From Pontiella desulfatans (lineage in GTDB: Bacteria; Verrucomicrobiota; Kiritimatiellia; Kiritimatiellales; Pontiellaceae), in contig NZ_CAAHFG010000001.1 of the NCBI RefSeq assembly GCF_900890425.1, forward strand, positions 434,001 to 498,000: a stretch of 64,000 nt of DNA, written 5' to 3'. Both the position numbers and the translations under genes were made by a program. The notes below the pieces were generated by a model. It was not told the origin of the DNA. It saw nothing but the letters and a program-made list of their open reading frames with translations, and made no database searches. Shown here in pieces: positions 32,636-45,100 of this stretch. Position 1 is the first letter of the stretch. The number at the start of each line of letters is the position of its first letter.

Positions 32636-33297
32636 TGTCTACTGACTTGGTTAAGTATGAAAGCATGAAGGATAGTCCGGTCTACCGTTGGTCGACCCGT
32701 CTGTTTAAGCTGTTTCTTTTGGTTTGGCACCGTCTGGGGATCCGGGGGGCGGAAAATATTCCGAAAACGGGCGGGGTCATGATTGCCTCGAACCATGCCA
32801 GCTATCTGGATCCGCCCGTGGTCGGGGTGGGCTACCGCTACCGCCCGGTGCATTTCATGGCGCGCAACACGCTGTGGAAGCCCGGCTTTGGCAAGTGGTG
32901 GATGGATTCGGTCGGCTGCATTCCCGTTTCGCGTGGAACCGGCGATATGAAGGCGCTCAAAACCACGGTGCGGATGCTCAAGGAGGGCAAGGTGGTTTCC
33001 ATGTTCCCCGAAGGAACCCGCACCGAGGATGGCGAGTTGCAGGAGGCCAAGGGCGGCATTGGGTTCATCATCGAAAAGTCCGGCTGCGTGGTGGTGCCGG
33101 CCTATATCGACGGGTCCTACAAAGCCCATGCAAAAGGCGCCAAATTCATCAAGCCCACCAAAGTCACGATCACCTACGGTAAACCGATCACCCAGGAGGA
33201 TTTCCAGGCCTTGGGATCCGGGCGCGAGGCCTACGACAAGCACGCCGCGCTCATTATGGAACGCATTGCAGAGCTCAAGCGCGAAAGTGAAAAATGA
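32635..33297 (+). CDS. plsC: 1-acyl-sn-glycerol-3-phosphate acyltransferase
   Basis: 220 residues. NHASYLDP is the HX4D catalytic motif; FPEGTR binds glycerol phosphate; a hydrophobic segment near the N-terminus (FKLFLLVW) fits membrane association. It makes phosphatidate from lysophosphatidate. ATG 32635 overlaps the cmk stop; GTG 32632 is the alternative. Position after cmk is common in bacteria. Confidence 0.93.
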   Translation: MSTDLVKYESMKDSPVYRWSTRLFKLFLLVWHRLGIRGAENIPKTGGVMIASNHASYLDPPVVGVGYRYRPVHFMARNTLWKPGFGKWWMDSVGCIPVSRGTGDMKALKTTVRMLKEGKVVSMFPEGTRTEDGELQEAKGGIGFIIEKSGCVVVPAYIDGSYKAHAKGAKFIKPTKVTITYGKPITQEDFQALGSGREAYDKHAALIMERIAELKRESEK

Positions 33298-33373
33298 CGA
33301 TTGAATCGTGATGTTTGTCGCGCCGATCAGGCGCATAGCCCTTGGTCACGCCTCACGCAACAAATCCATTGAC

Positions 33374-33390
33374 TTGACCAAGTTGGTCAA
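33374..33390. promoter_or_regulatory. Perfect 17-bp palindromic operator of the toxin-antitoxin operon
   Basis: TTGACCAA-G-TTGGTCAA, a perfect inverted repeat 24 bp upstream of the antitoxin ATG. Phd/YefM antitoxins autoregulate through such palindromes. Its TTGACC could also serve as a -35 box. Confidence 0.75.
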
Positions 33391-33414
33391 CCATCATGCT
33401 CGCGGAGGTTGGCC

Positions 33415-33663
33415 ATGAAGAAAAGACTCAATATCTACGAAGCCAAAACCAATTTTTCCGAGATTGTCCGGCAGGTCTGCGAAACCGGCGAACCCTATAC
33501 CGTCTGCAAAAACAACAAGCCGGTGGTGGATATCGTGGTGCATCAGGAGGTGCCGGCAGGCTTCGACCCCTTGAAGCAGGATCCGAAACTGAAGGGATCG
33601 GCCAAATACCTTTCCGACCCACTTGAATCGACCGAAGAGCTTTGGCCGGAGGAATATCGCTAA
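33415..33663 (+). CDS. Phd/YefM-family antitoxin
   Basis: 82 residues. MKKRLNIYEAKTNFSEIVRQ is the Phd/YefM N-terminal DNA-binding fold (NIYEAKTNFSE), followed by TGEPYTVCKNNKPVVDIV. The C-terminal tail (SDPLESTEELWPEEY) should bind and neutralise the toxin. ATG 33415 has GGAGG six bases upstream. TAATG overlap with the toxin start implies coupled translation. Confidence 0.9.
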   Translation: MKKRLNIYEAKTNFSEIVRQVCETGEPYTVCKNNKPVVDIVVHQEVPAGFDPLKQDPKLKGSAKYLSDPLESTEELWPEEYR

Positions 33664-34048
33664 TGCTACTGCTCGACACCCACGCCCTAATCTGGCTGGC
33701 AACGGATCTACCTCAACTGACCGAAACCGCAAAGTCGGCCATCCGGTACCATGCCCAGGAGTTGCATGTGTCCGCGATTAGTGCATTGGAGATCAGCCTG
33801 CTCACGAAATGCGAAAAACTGGATTGGGGCAAGCGACCGCTTTCCCGCTTCGAGCGCGCTTTGGAACATCATTGTGTGAAAACGGTTCCCATTGATGCCG
33901 GGATTGCATGGCAATCCGGTCAGCTCCCTCATATCCACCGCGATCCGTTCGACCGGATCATCATTGCCTCGGCCATGGCGCATGGCATGACGATCCTCAC
34001 CAAGGATCGCACCATTCCAACCTACCCCAAGGTCAAGGTGGTGTGGGA

Positions 34049-34052
<4 letters not shown>
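33663..34052 (+). CDS. PIN-domain ribonuclease toxin (VapC-like)
   Basis: 129 residues. LLLDTHALIWLA gives the first PIN Asp, SALEISLL the Glu, and HRDPFDRIIIASAMAHG the later Asp pair; all acidic metal ligands are present, so it should be active. PIN toxins cleave RNA. Start ATG 33663 overlaps the antitoxin stop. Its stop overlaps the recQ start (ATGA), so recQ may be expressed from the toxin-antitoxin promoter. Confidence 0.9.
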
Positions 34053-36205
<2,153 letters not shown>

Positions 36206-36360
36206 ATCCAGATTCCGGCGGCAAGGCCATCCTTCGCGCCGATACAGGGTTGCCATTCAATTCGCCGCTCGCTATAACATCACGCTTCATTTGGTACGAG
36301 CGTTTTGGGGCGGGAATCTCCCACTGGACCCAGATTGGTTTTTTGCGCGTACCGTTGAAT

Positions 36361-36448
36361 GCCCGGATGGTGAAATTGGTAGACACAAGGGACTTAAACT
36401 CCCTCGGCCATTGCGGCTGTGCCGGTTCAAGTCCGGCTCCGGGCACCA
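36361..36448 (+). tRNA. tRNA-Leu (anticodon TAA)
   Basis: Acceptor GCCCGGA pairs with TCCGGGC (36438-36444); discriminator A and an encoded CCA follow. Anticodon arm GGGA-CTTAAAC-TCCC gives anticodon TAA. A long variable arm (CGGCCATTGCGGCTG region) marks a class II tRNA. T-arm GCCGG-TTCAAGT-CCGGC. Confidence 0.93.
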
Positions 36449-36452
36449 CCTT

Positions 36453-36489
36453 AAAACCCTGCTATTATTGACCAATTGTGGGGTTTTTT
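36453..36489 (+). terminator. Rho-independent terminator after tRNA-Leu
   Basis: AAAACCC pairs with GGGTTTT across a loop of about 21 nt and runs into TTTTTT. Confidence 0.6.
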
Positions 36490-36641
36490 GGTTTTGGGCG
36501 AGAGTTGGCGCGTCGTCCTGTTTCGTGGCTTTTCTGCCATTTTAAGGACGCAGATTCCACTTAAGTATGTAGTCCTGAAATCGGGTTAAGCGCAACCCGG
36601 TGATGATCTCTATACGAGACGATTCGGGGAACGGGAGGGAT

Positions 36642-37481
36642 CTAGAAAATCGGAACCTGTGGCGCAGCGTAAGCTTTCAGCGTTTCCATTTCCGACTCCG
36701 TGAGCTTGTGGAGTTTCGGATACAGATCCATCATCATTCTAAGCAACACCTCTTCGCCGGGGGATACAGCCAGTGATACTCCCTGCGATAGCGTCCAGCA
36801 CATGGCCAGTTCGGCCAGTCCAGGATCGTCGATCGGCTCGTACCAGCACTTTTTGTATTTCAACGGTGCCTGGCCTTCCGGACGCTTGTTGCTCGATAGC
36901 GTCTTGAGGGCAATAATGCCGCAGTTCCGCTTCTTGGCTTCCTTCAGAACCTTGGATTCAAACTGCTTCTGGTAATGCAGAACGAAGCTGACAGGCAGCA
37001 TGACCGTGTCGAAATCATATTCATTCAGTGCAGCCAAGGCGGCCGCTTCGGAGTGGGCTGAAAAACCGACATGCTTGATTATGCCGGCCTTCCTTGCTTC
37101 AAGGATCGTTTCCATCGCACCGCCCTTTGCAAAGGCCGCCTTCACATCCTCTTCTACGTCGGTAATGGCATGGAGCTGGAACACGTCGAAATAATCCGTC
37201 TTCAGGTGTTCCAGCGACTGGTCGAGTGTCTCGCGGGCCCCTTTGGCGTCTCTTCGGTGCGTCTTGCAGGCCAGGTGGATATCTTTGCGGAACGGCTCCA
37301 GTGCAGGGCCGAGCTTTTCCTCGGCATTGCCATATGATGGTGCGACATCGAAATAGTTGATGCCGAACTCAATGGCATCTGCAACAGCCCTTGAAGCCTG
37401 CTTCGGTTCGGAATCCATGACTACGATTCCTCCAAAACCAATGGGCATGACATTGAGGCCGGTTTTTCCAAGCAGGTTCAT
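36642..37481 (-). CDS. Aldo/keto reductase, copy 1
   Basis: 279 residues. GKTGLNVMPIGFGG starts the barrel; NYFDVAPSYGNAEEKLG carries catalytic Asp and Tyr, LACKTH the Lys, and VFQLHAI the His. NADPH-dependent carbonyl reduction or sugar oxidation is usual for the family; the substrate is unknown. No signal peptide. GGAG lies upstream of the ATG. It is about 90% identical to the gene at 58974-59813, and the promoters are also conserved, so the two are a recent duplication. Confidence 0.92.
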   Translation of the reverse strand: MNLLGKTGLNVMPIGFGGIVVMDSEPKQASRAVADAIEFGINYFDVAPSYGNAEEKLGPALEPFRKDIHLACKTHRRDAKGARETLDQSLEHLKTDYFDVFQLHAITDVEEDVKAAFAKGGAMETILEARKAGIIKHVGFSAHSEAAALAALNEYDFDTVMLPVSFVLHYQKQFESKVLKEAKKRNCGIIALKTLSSNKRPEGQAPLKYKKCWYEPIDDPGLAELAMCWTLSQGVSLAVSPGEEVLLRMMMDLYPKLHKLTESEMETLKAYAAPQVPIF

Positions 37482-37515
37482 ACGTCTCCTTCGGTTGGGT
37501 TGAGGATTTGGCTAT

Positions 37516-37543
37516 TGTATACGGTGTGCTGCAAGGCTTGCAA
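37516..37543 (-). promoter_or_regulatory. Sigma-70-like promoter of aldo/keto reductase copy 1
   Basis: On the minus strand TTGCAA, 16 bp, TATACA (followed by AT). The same boxes and flanks recur upstream of copy 2 (59843-59871), which supports function. Confidence 0.65.
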
Positions 37544-37610
37544 GGGGAAGGTTGCTTGGAGGGCGGTGTGATGTAGGCTTAGGTCTTGGAATGGTGTTCT
37601 GCAACAGCAA

Positions 37611-37637
37611 GGAGGGGCCGATGTTTGCGGCCCCTCC
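37611..37637 (-). terminator. Hairpin after GEVED gene 1
   Basis: GGAGGGGCCG-ATGTTTG-CGGCCCCTCC, a perfect 10-bp stem 24 bp past the stop codon of the GEVED gene. No strong T-run follows, and the GGAGGGG arm also resembles the repeat family, so it may be either. Confidence 0.5.
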
Positions 37638-37660
37638 CTGCATTCGGTTCCGGATTGCGA

Positions 37661-40600
37661 CTATGGCGTATAAGGCGCCCTGACGCGGTAGAACTTGCTG
37701 GTTTCCGCCGACATGTTGTCGGTCAGCGAATTGGCCGGGCCGATTACGGGATTGCCTGGGACATACATCCACGGGCCGGTCACTAGGTTGGTGGTTGATT
37801 CCAGCTCATAGGTGATGCCGCTCTGCACCGTCCATTCCACGGTTGAGGTGGTGCAGGAGGCGTTGAACGTCAGGTTCGTGATTTTCAGCGGAACGGTTGG
37901 TGCGGGCTGGAAGAGTTCAACGAGATAGTCCTCCACCTCGCCGTCGGTCGCCAGACCGGTTGGCGCAAGTCCGCCGCCCGACGAAATTCGGAAGCGCGCG
38001 AACACGGGGCCGATTGCCAGGGGAGGTGCGGGAATCGTGAAAGTAAGTCCTGCATTCAGCCCCGGTAACAGCGGGTGCGAAGTGCCTCCCCATAGGTGGT
38101 CGCCCACGAACGAGAAGTCGTTGCCATAGTCGATCCATGCATCGAGCTGTCCGCCGGCGCTGCCGGCCATGACGTCGATGGAGCCGCTGCTTCCGGCGAT
38201 GAGCAGGTTGTTGAACACTACGCCATCCTCGTCGTCCAACCCGTTCATGTCGTCCATGTCCGCCGCAGAGGGCTGTCCATCCGGTTCCCAATCGATGGCC
38301 GAACCAAGTACGATGCCGGGCACGATGGCATGGCGCGCGCCGTTGGGCAGCACGGTCTCGGGGAAGATGTCCGCATCGCCGAAGTCGAGGCCGTTGGTGT
38401 CGACGGCTTGGATGTCGAGCGCGTGGTCTTCCACTTCGCCGTCCATCGCCAGCCCGGTATAGGTGGAGATACCGCCGCTGGTGAAGCGGAAGCGCGAGGT
38501 GATCGGATAGACCGTGGCGGCGGAGGCCGGCACCGTGAAGCCGAGGCTGTTGATGCCCGGATGCAGGTTTTGGCCACTGAAGATCTGCTCGTTCAGATCA
38601 TCCCAATCGCCGTCGTTGTTGAAGTCCACCCACGCATCGAGCACGCCGTTGGTGGAGGCGTCCACGTCCACGCCCACATAGCCGCCGGCAAAGATCATGG
38701 TGGTAAAGAACACCCCATCCTCGTCGTCGGGGGATGGCCCGACAATGTCGTCGCCGTCGACCGCGATGGCCGGTTGCCCATCCGCCTCGGCATCGATCTG
38801 CCCGCCGAGGAAGTGGACTCCATCGATTACGTGGTGGGCACCGTTGTTGAGCAGGATGGTCGGGTAGACCGGAGTAATCCAGTTGTCGAAGGCGTCGCCC
38901 CAGTCGATGTCCATCGGTTCCTCGACGTGGACGAGGTAGTCTTCCACCTCTCCGTCATAGGCGAGGCCGGTTATGCCAATACCTTTGTAGGTGGAGAGGC
39001 GCAGGCGTAGGTGGAGCGCCCCGGGCAACGCCGTGGTCGGTACGGGGAAGCTGAGATTGTTTACACCCGAGCCGCTGGCGCCGAAGGTGACGAGCTCGTC
39101 GGCGAAGATTTGTTCGCCGGCATCCAGCCAGTCGCCGTCGTTGTTGAAGTCCGCCCAGCCCTGCAGCCAGGCATAGCCGCTGGCCGGAATTCCAACGCCC
39201 ACGGTCAGATCCATCTTCGCCCAGGTTCCCGGGATGATGGGGGTGGTGAAGACGATGCTTTCCTCATCGTCGGAGCCGTCCGTATCGTCACCGTCGCTTG
39301 CGGCGGTGGGTTGGCCATCAGGATCGGCGTCAACCTTGGCACCCATGCGCAGGGCAATGGCGGGGCCGCCGTAGATGATGTGTCGCGCGCCGTTCATGGC
39401 GAGCCAGGTTGGGTAGCCCGGATCGGGCGCGTCGCCAAAGTCGAGTTCCGGTTCGAGCTCGATATCGACTTCATAGTCTTCCACCTCGCCATTCTGCGCG
39501 CCGCCAGTGGGCGGAAGCGGGCCGTTGGTGTTGTAGCGGAAGCGCATGAAGTTTTGCCCCGGCGGGACACTCAGCGGAATGTTGATGGAGAGCGGGTTGA
39601 GGCCTGCCGAAACGTAGGCGCTATAGACCAGGTCGTTCGGGCCGAGCCAGTCGCCGTTGTTGTCGGCGTCGAGCCAGACATCGAGCCAGCCGGCCTGCGA
39701 AACCGTCACATCGATCAGCGCCGGTTGCCCCGGGAAGAGCGGGGTGTTGAAGACCACGCCGTCCTCGTCGTCCGCTGCGGGGCCGGCCAGGTCGTCGCCC
39801 GTTGCGGTGGCATTGGGTTGACCGTCGGTTTCCGCATCGATCAGGGTTCCCATGAATACACCGGGAACAATGAGATGGTTGGCGCCAGAGCTTGCGGCCA
39901 GCGTCGGGTAGGGCTGGTCGGGGGCGTCGCCCCAGTCGTAGGTTTCCTCCGGTTCCACTTCATCGTTGATGATGAAGGCGAGGTCGAGGGAGTTGCTGTA
40001 GATCGGGTCGATCAGCTCGCCCCATTGTTGATGGAATTCAACCGGCAGGTCTGCCCAGACCGCATCGTCGTTCCAGTGCGGCGAGCGCGAGGTTTTCCAG
40101 CCCCAGTAGCCTTCCGTTCCTTCGAGATCGACCGAAATGTCGAGCCAGTAGATGTTGCTTTCCACCTGAACAAAGGCATCCGCCTCCGGAATGGTGATGT
40201 CGTAGCGGAAATAATGGTTGTGGTCGTTCGTGTTCCAGTTGCCGGTGTTGGGATCGTACCAGCCCTGCCACGAGGGTTCCTCCGTCGTCACCGTGATTTC
40301 CCAACCCGCCGGGAGCATGAAGGGATCGACATCGATTTCCCATTCCGCCGGCACGACCGGACGGCTGTAGGGGATTTCCGGTAGATCGACCGGGATATCC
40401 TTATGGAAGCTGAAATGGAATTTCGAGATGCCGTTGAACTTGTGGAAGTTGGTTGGAATATAGCCGTTGTATTGGAACGAACCCCAGAAGGTGATCTTGG
40501 TGATCGGGCCGTTGGAGGTGCAGAGGAAATCGTCGGCCAAAACCTTGTGGAACTGATCGTCGGGATTACCGTCGAGATAGCTCGCGCGCACGTCCCAGCC

Positions 40601-41767
40601 GTGGGGGTCGGGATATTGCGGCCAGTGCATCTTGTGGTCTTCCTCGGTGGTCTCAATCCAGACTTCGTAGTCCTCCACCTCGCCGTCCGGTGCCGTCCCG
40701 TTGGGGGCGAGCCCGCCATTGAGGCTGAAGCGGAAGCGGGCGAAGGTTTTGCCTGCGGTGGCACCGCCCGGAATGGTTACGGAAAGCGCATTGGCTCCTG
40801 CGCCTAGCGGTGTGCTACTGAAGATTTTTTCGGCCGCATTCCATACGCCATCCTGGTTGTAGTCGATCCAGGCATCGAGGTAGCCGGCTGTCGAGGCGGT
40901 CGCGGTGAGCGTTGCGGTCTGGTTTTGCACGAGCAACGACGTGAAAGCAATGCCGTCTTCGTCGCCCGGAGGGTAGGGGCTGCCGGGATAGGCTTGGTTG
41001 ATGTCGTCGCCGAGTGCCTTCGCATGCGGTTGTCCGTCGAGATCGATGTCGACGACGGCTCCGAGATAGACGCTGGCATTGATCAGGTGGTTGGCACCGT
41101 TGTTGGCAGCGAGGGTTGGATATTTCGGGCTTGAAGCCGAATCGGGGGCATCGCCCCAGTCATAGAAGTCTTCCAGTTCCTGGGTGATCTGGATGAAATA
41201 ATCCTCCACCTCGCCATCGGGTGCCGGGCCGACGTGTTGAAGCGCCACTCCGCTGGCATTGAAGCGGAAACGGGCGTAGGTATAGCCGGGACTCGCCCAG
41301 ACGGGTACGTTGAAATTCAGTGTGTTGGCACCGGCGATCAGCGGCTGCGTCGTGAAGATTTGGTCGCCAACCGTCGTCCAGTCGTTATTGCCTGAAAAGT
41401 CGATCCAGGCGTCGAGATCGCCGTTGACCGATGCCGTCACCGTGATCTGGGCAACCTGCCCGGGAATCAGCGGTGTATCCCAGGAAACGCCATCCTCATC
41501 GTCGAACGGTGGTGGATAGGCAATGTCGTTGTCGTCGCCGATGGCGTTGATATGGGGTTGCCCGTCGGGCTCGGTATCGACGGGAGCCAAACCGAGGAAA
41601 ATGTGCTGGGAACCAATGGAAACCAAGTGCCGCGCGCCATTGTTGGCGAGCAGTGTCGGGAATCCCGGGTCGGGGGCATCCCCGAAGTCGAATTCCTCCT
41701 GGGCAACGGCGCTACCCGCCAGAATCAGAGCCAGCAAGGTGCCGGCAATTGCTGCTTTTGCTTTCAT
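37661..41767 (-). CDS. Giant secreted protein with six GEVED domains
   Basis: 1,368 residues. Start ATG 41767 (MKAKAAIAGTLLALILAGSAVAQ, a signal peptide) has GGAG upstream; longer in-frame sequence is rejected. Six repeats of ~150-180 residues, each beginning D[FW]GDA, containing a DGQP and DDEDGV core and ending GEVEDY or close variants. Two lie at ~25-370 and four at ~620-1285. Between them (~375-615) sits a WGS/ADDF-containing domain resembling DUF7901. A C-terminal module (~1290-1368) ends KFYRVRAP. Acidic Asp-rich repeats suggest calcium binding and a surface or matrix role. Function unknown. Confidence 0.85.
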   Translation of the reverse strand: MKAKAAIAGTLLALILAGSAVAQEEFDFGDAPDPGFPTLLANNGARHLVSIGSQHIFLGLAPVDTEPDGQPHINAIGDDNDIAYPPPFDDEDGVSWDTPLIPGQVAQITVTASVNGDLDAWIDFSGNNDWTTVGDQIFTTQPLIAGANTLNFNVPVWASPGYTYARFRFNASGVALQHVGPAPDGEVEDYFIQITQELEDFYDWGDAPDSASSPKYPTLAANNGANHLINASVYLGAVVDIDLDGQPHAKALGDDINQAYPGSPYPPGDEDGIAFTSLLVQNQTATLTATASTAGYLDAWIDYNQDGVWNAAEKIFSSTPLGAGANALSVTIPGGATAGKTFARFRFSLNGGLAPNGTAPDGEVEDYEVWIETTEEDHKMHWPQYPDPHGWDVRASYLDGNPDDQFHKVLADDFLCTSNGPITKITFWGSFQYNGYIPTNFHKFNGISKFHFSFHKDIPVDLPEIPYSRPVVPAEWEIDVDPFMLPAGWEITVTTEEPSWQGWYDPNTGNWNTNDHNHYFRYDITIPEADAFVQVESNIYWLDISVDLEGTEGYWGWKTSRSPHWNDDAVWADLPVEFHQQWGELIDPIYSNSLDLAFIINDEVEPEETYDWGDAPDQPYPTLAASSGANHLIVPGVFMGTLIDAETDGQPNATATGDDLAGPAADDEDGVVFNTPLFPGQPALIDVTVSQAGWLDVWLDADNNGDWLGPNDLVYSAYVSAGLNPLSINIPLSVPPGQNFMRFRYNTNGPLPPTGGAQNGEVEDYEVDIELEPELDFGDAPDPGYPTWLAMNGARHIIYGGPAIALRMGAKVDADPDGQPTAASDGDDTDGSDDEESIVFTTPIIPGTWAKMDLTVGVGIPASGYAWLQGWADFNNDGDWLDAGEQIFADELVTFGASGSGVNNLSFPVPTTALPGALHLRLRLSTYKGIGITGLAYDGEVEDYLVHVEEPMDIDWGDAFDNWITPVYPTILLNNGAHHVIDGVHFLGGQIDAEADGQPAIAVDGDDIVGPSPDDEDGVFFTTMIFAGGYVGVDVDASTNGVLDAWVDFNNDGDWDDLNEQIFSGQNLHPGINSLGFTVPASAATVYPITSRFRFTSGGISTYTGLAMDGEVEDHALDIQAVDTNGLDFGDADIFPETVLPNGARHAIVPGIVLGSAIDWEPDGQPSAADMDDMNGLDDEDGVVFNNLLIAGSSGSIDVMAGSAGGQLDAWIDYGNDFSFVGDHLWGGTSHPLLPGLNAGLTFTIPAPPLAIGPVFARFRISSGGGLAPTGLATDGEVEDYLVELFQPAPTVPLKITNLTFNASCTTSTVEWTVQSGITYELESTTNLVTGPWMYVPGNPVIGPANSLTDNMSAETSKFYRVRAPYTP

Positions 41768-42032
41768 GGTTCCATCTCCTTTTCTTCCATTATGCCGAGG
41801 GAACACCCTTCCTCCCGAAGGGCTTGGATTCCTGTAGGCAAAGCGGGGTGCGCGGGATGGTTGAAGGCGGCGATTGCCGATCGTGAACCGAGCTGGTCGT
41901 TCATGTTCATCCCCTTGGTTTGGCAACCGGCATGACCGCCAGCTGGCGAATGTAATTAATAGTCGGGAATCTCTTTTTCGTAAAGAACAAATCCCTATTA
42001 AGGTGCAAGTCTTTACTTTGAGGGAAGGATCT
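41768..42032 (-). other. Upstream region of GEVED gene 1
   Basis: No gene seen. Minus-strand GACTTGCACCTT (42011-42000) is repeated with one change upstream of the second GEVED gene (46894-46883), so it may be a common regulatory site. Confidence 0.4.
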
Positions 42033-42072
42033 AAAGAAAAACCGGGGACTGGATCTCTTTTCCAGTCCCCGG
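42033..42072 (-). terminator. Strong intrinsic terminator after GEVED gene 2
   Basis: Read on the minus strand, CCGGGGACTGGA pairs perfectly with TCCAGTCCCCGG (12 bp, 7-nt loop), followed by TTTTTCTTT. Two more GC hairpins (42074-42092 and about 42097-42120) stand between it and the stop codon. Confidence 0.85.
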
Positions 42073-42122
42073 AGGGCGGTGGGAAGCCGCCCATCTGAAG
42101 CGCCTTGCCTACGGCGCTTAAA

Positions 42123-45100
42123 CTATGGCGTCCACGGCACGGTGACGCGGTAGAACTTGACGCGTTCGGCCGATATGTTGTTGGTCTGCCAGTTGACCGG
42201 GCCGATGACTGGACTGCCGGTTGGAATCCAAGGGCTGACCAGCAGGTTGGTCTTTGTTTCCAACTGGTATTGAATGCCGTTTTCAACTGTCCATTCGTTG
42301 GTCGAAACCGTTAAGCCTGTATTGAACGTCAGCTTGGTAATGACCAGGTTGGTCGGTGCAGGCTGGAAGAGCTTCACTCCGTAGTCTTCCACTTCGCCGT
42401 CATTCGCCGGGCCGGATGGTGCCAGGCCGCCTGCCGTGGAGATACGGAAGCGGGCCATACTCGGGCCGAGCGCCTGCGCCGGCAGTCCCGGAACCGCGAA
42501 CGTCAAGCTATTAGCCCCCGGATTCAACCATTGCGATGAACCTAGCCACAAGTGCTCGCCGGCGAAGGAACCATCGTTGTTGAAGTCGATCCACGCGTCG
42601 AGATTTCCGCCCGAAACGCCGGCAACCGCAATGATGGTGGCGTTCGATCCGGCCACGATTTTTCCGCCGAAGCTTATGCCGTCTTCGTCGTCGAGGCCCG
42701 TGGTGTCATCCAAGGTTGCCGCCGAGGGCTGGCCATCGGGTTCGGGGTCGATCACCGCTCCCAGCATAACGCCGGCCACGATGGTGTGGCGGGCTCCTGT
42801 CGGAAGCAGGGTTGGGTATGAATTCGGCGCATCGCCGAAGTCCCGTCCGGGATCGGCGTTTTTGATAAGGAATTCATAGTCCTCGACCTCGCCATCCATG
42901 CACAATCCAGTATAGGAGACGCTGGCAGGATACGCGCTTGGAGCTCCACTGAGGCGGAAGCGGCTGTAGCCGGGGCCCCAGCTGGCAGTGAGCGGAACCG
43001 GGAAGAACAGGGAGTTGGTGCCCATGGCGAGTGGTTGGCCGCTGAAGATTTGATCTCCGGCCTGTGCCCAGCTACCGTCCGCGTTGAAGTCCACCCACGC
43101 GTCCAGCATGCCGGGTTGCGATGCAATCACATTCACCGAAGCATAGCCTCCGGGCATGAGCAGCGGGCAGGTCAGAATCACGCCATCCTCGTCGCCGGGG
43201 GGATAGGGGATGCCGGGATACAGCAAGTTGGCATCATCGCCGTCCGCATTGATGCTTGGCTGTCCATCCTGTTCAGGATCAACTGCTTTGCCAAGGAACA
43301 ATGGGGAGCCGAGGAGATGATGCGCCCCGTTGTTGGCTGCGAGGGTGGGGTAGCCGGTGGGGGCATCGCCCCAGTCGATATCCGAATCCGGGTAGACCTC
43401 CTCCATGTAGTCCTCGACCTCGCCGTCGGGGGCCGTGCCGCTGAAGGGCAGTCCGCGGACGCTACTGTAGCGGAAGCGGATGCCGGCAGGAACGGAGGCT
43501 CCGGTTCCGTTTGGCGGAACCACGAACGACAGCAAATTGTTTCCAGGTGCCAGCGATACGTTCATGAGCACCTGTTCGCCGGGGTCGCCCCAGAAACCGT
43601 TGCCGTTGGCATCGACCCAGCACTGGAGGAAGCCGGCCGGGCCGCTGGCCACGACATTGACCTGGGCCACTGCACCGGGAATGAGCGGCGTCAGGAAGGT
43701 GACGCCGTCCTCGTCGTCGCCTAGCGAGGGGTAGAGGGCGTCAAGGTCGTCGCCATCGGCCCCGGGTGTGGGCTGGCCGTCCGGTTCGGGATCGACAAAC
43801 GCGCCGAGGGTCGGGTTCAGTCCGCCGCCGAGGATATAGTGGTTTGCGCCACCGCTGCCGGAGAGCGTTGGGTAGGGGGTGTCGGGCGCATCGCCCCAGT
43901 CGATTGGGTCTTCAATGATGAACTGGTAGTCCTCGACCTCGCCGTCGGGCGCGTAGCCGATCGGCGACAGACCCCCGGTGGTGCTGAGCCGGAACCGGGC
44001 ATAGCTGGTTCCGGGAACCGCGGTGTTTGGAACCGGGAAGCTCAAGCTGTTGGCGCCGGGATTCAGGACATGGGAGCTGAATATCTGGTCGCCGGCTGTC
44101 CAGGTTCCGGAGCCGTCGAGATCCATCCAGGCATCCAGCATCGCCGCGGCGGCCCCGTTCATGGTCACCTGCAGCGTTGCGTTGAGTCCGGGGACGATGG
44201 CGGAGGTGAAGACCACGCCGTCCTCGTCGCCCGCAGGGTAGGGAACGCCGGGATAGAGGATGTTTATGTCATCCCCATCGGCGGGTGGTGTCGGCTGCCC
44301 GTCCGGCTCGCCGTCAATCTGGTTGCCCAGCATAAAGCCGGGGATGATGGCGTGGTTGGCGCCGGTGTTGGCGGCCAGGGTGTTGAAGCCCACCGCGCCG
44401 GCGGCGTCGGGTGCATCGCCCCAGTCGTAGTTTTCCATCTGTTCCTCGGGGCCGCAGAAGAGGGCGAAGGCGAGGTCGAAGGAGTTGTCTTCCCACTGGT
44501 GGTAGGGGTGGCCGGGCGGGTAGTGCAGGTCAAACCAGTCGTAGCCGTTGTAGAGTTCGAGGTTGGGCGACCAGGCTGCGTCGTCGTTCCATTGGTGGTC
44601 TGGCGGCGTGGTTTTCCAGCCGAAGCGGGCCTCTTCCATCTCATCGATCGGATGGGCCTGTACATCCAGCCAGTAGATGATCGGGCGATCGACCGTGCCG
44701 GTCTGCACGAAAGCGTCGGCGAGATCGACCGGGAAGGTGTATTGCCAGCACGTCCAGTCCGCGTTGGGTATGTAGGTGCCGGAGGGCGGGTCGTACCAGC
44801 CTTCCTGCATGCCGTCGAAGGTGATCGGTTCGGCGGAAAACTCGCTCGGGTTAAACGTCCTCACCCATAGGTTCGATCCGGGGATGCTCCAGGGGCGCGC
44901 CGTTCCGGCGGGCAGGTCGGCGTGGAAGCTCAGGGTGAAGCTGACGTTGCTCGGGTTGGCGATGCCGTCGATCATGGGCAACTCATCTCCCAGCCAGGAA
45001 CCCCAGACGATGATGTTGGTGATGGCGCAATGGTTGGTGCACAGGAAGTCATCCGCCAGCAGGATGGGCGGATCGCCTTGCAGGCGGCACGCCACATCGA

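Noticed and set aside
39011-40384. 457-residue frame on the + strand, and other + frames under the GEVED genes
   Set aside because: Complement of highly biased Asp/Gly codons in the GEVED repeats; Val/Gly/Arg-rich with no domain.
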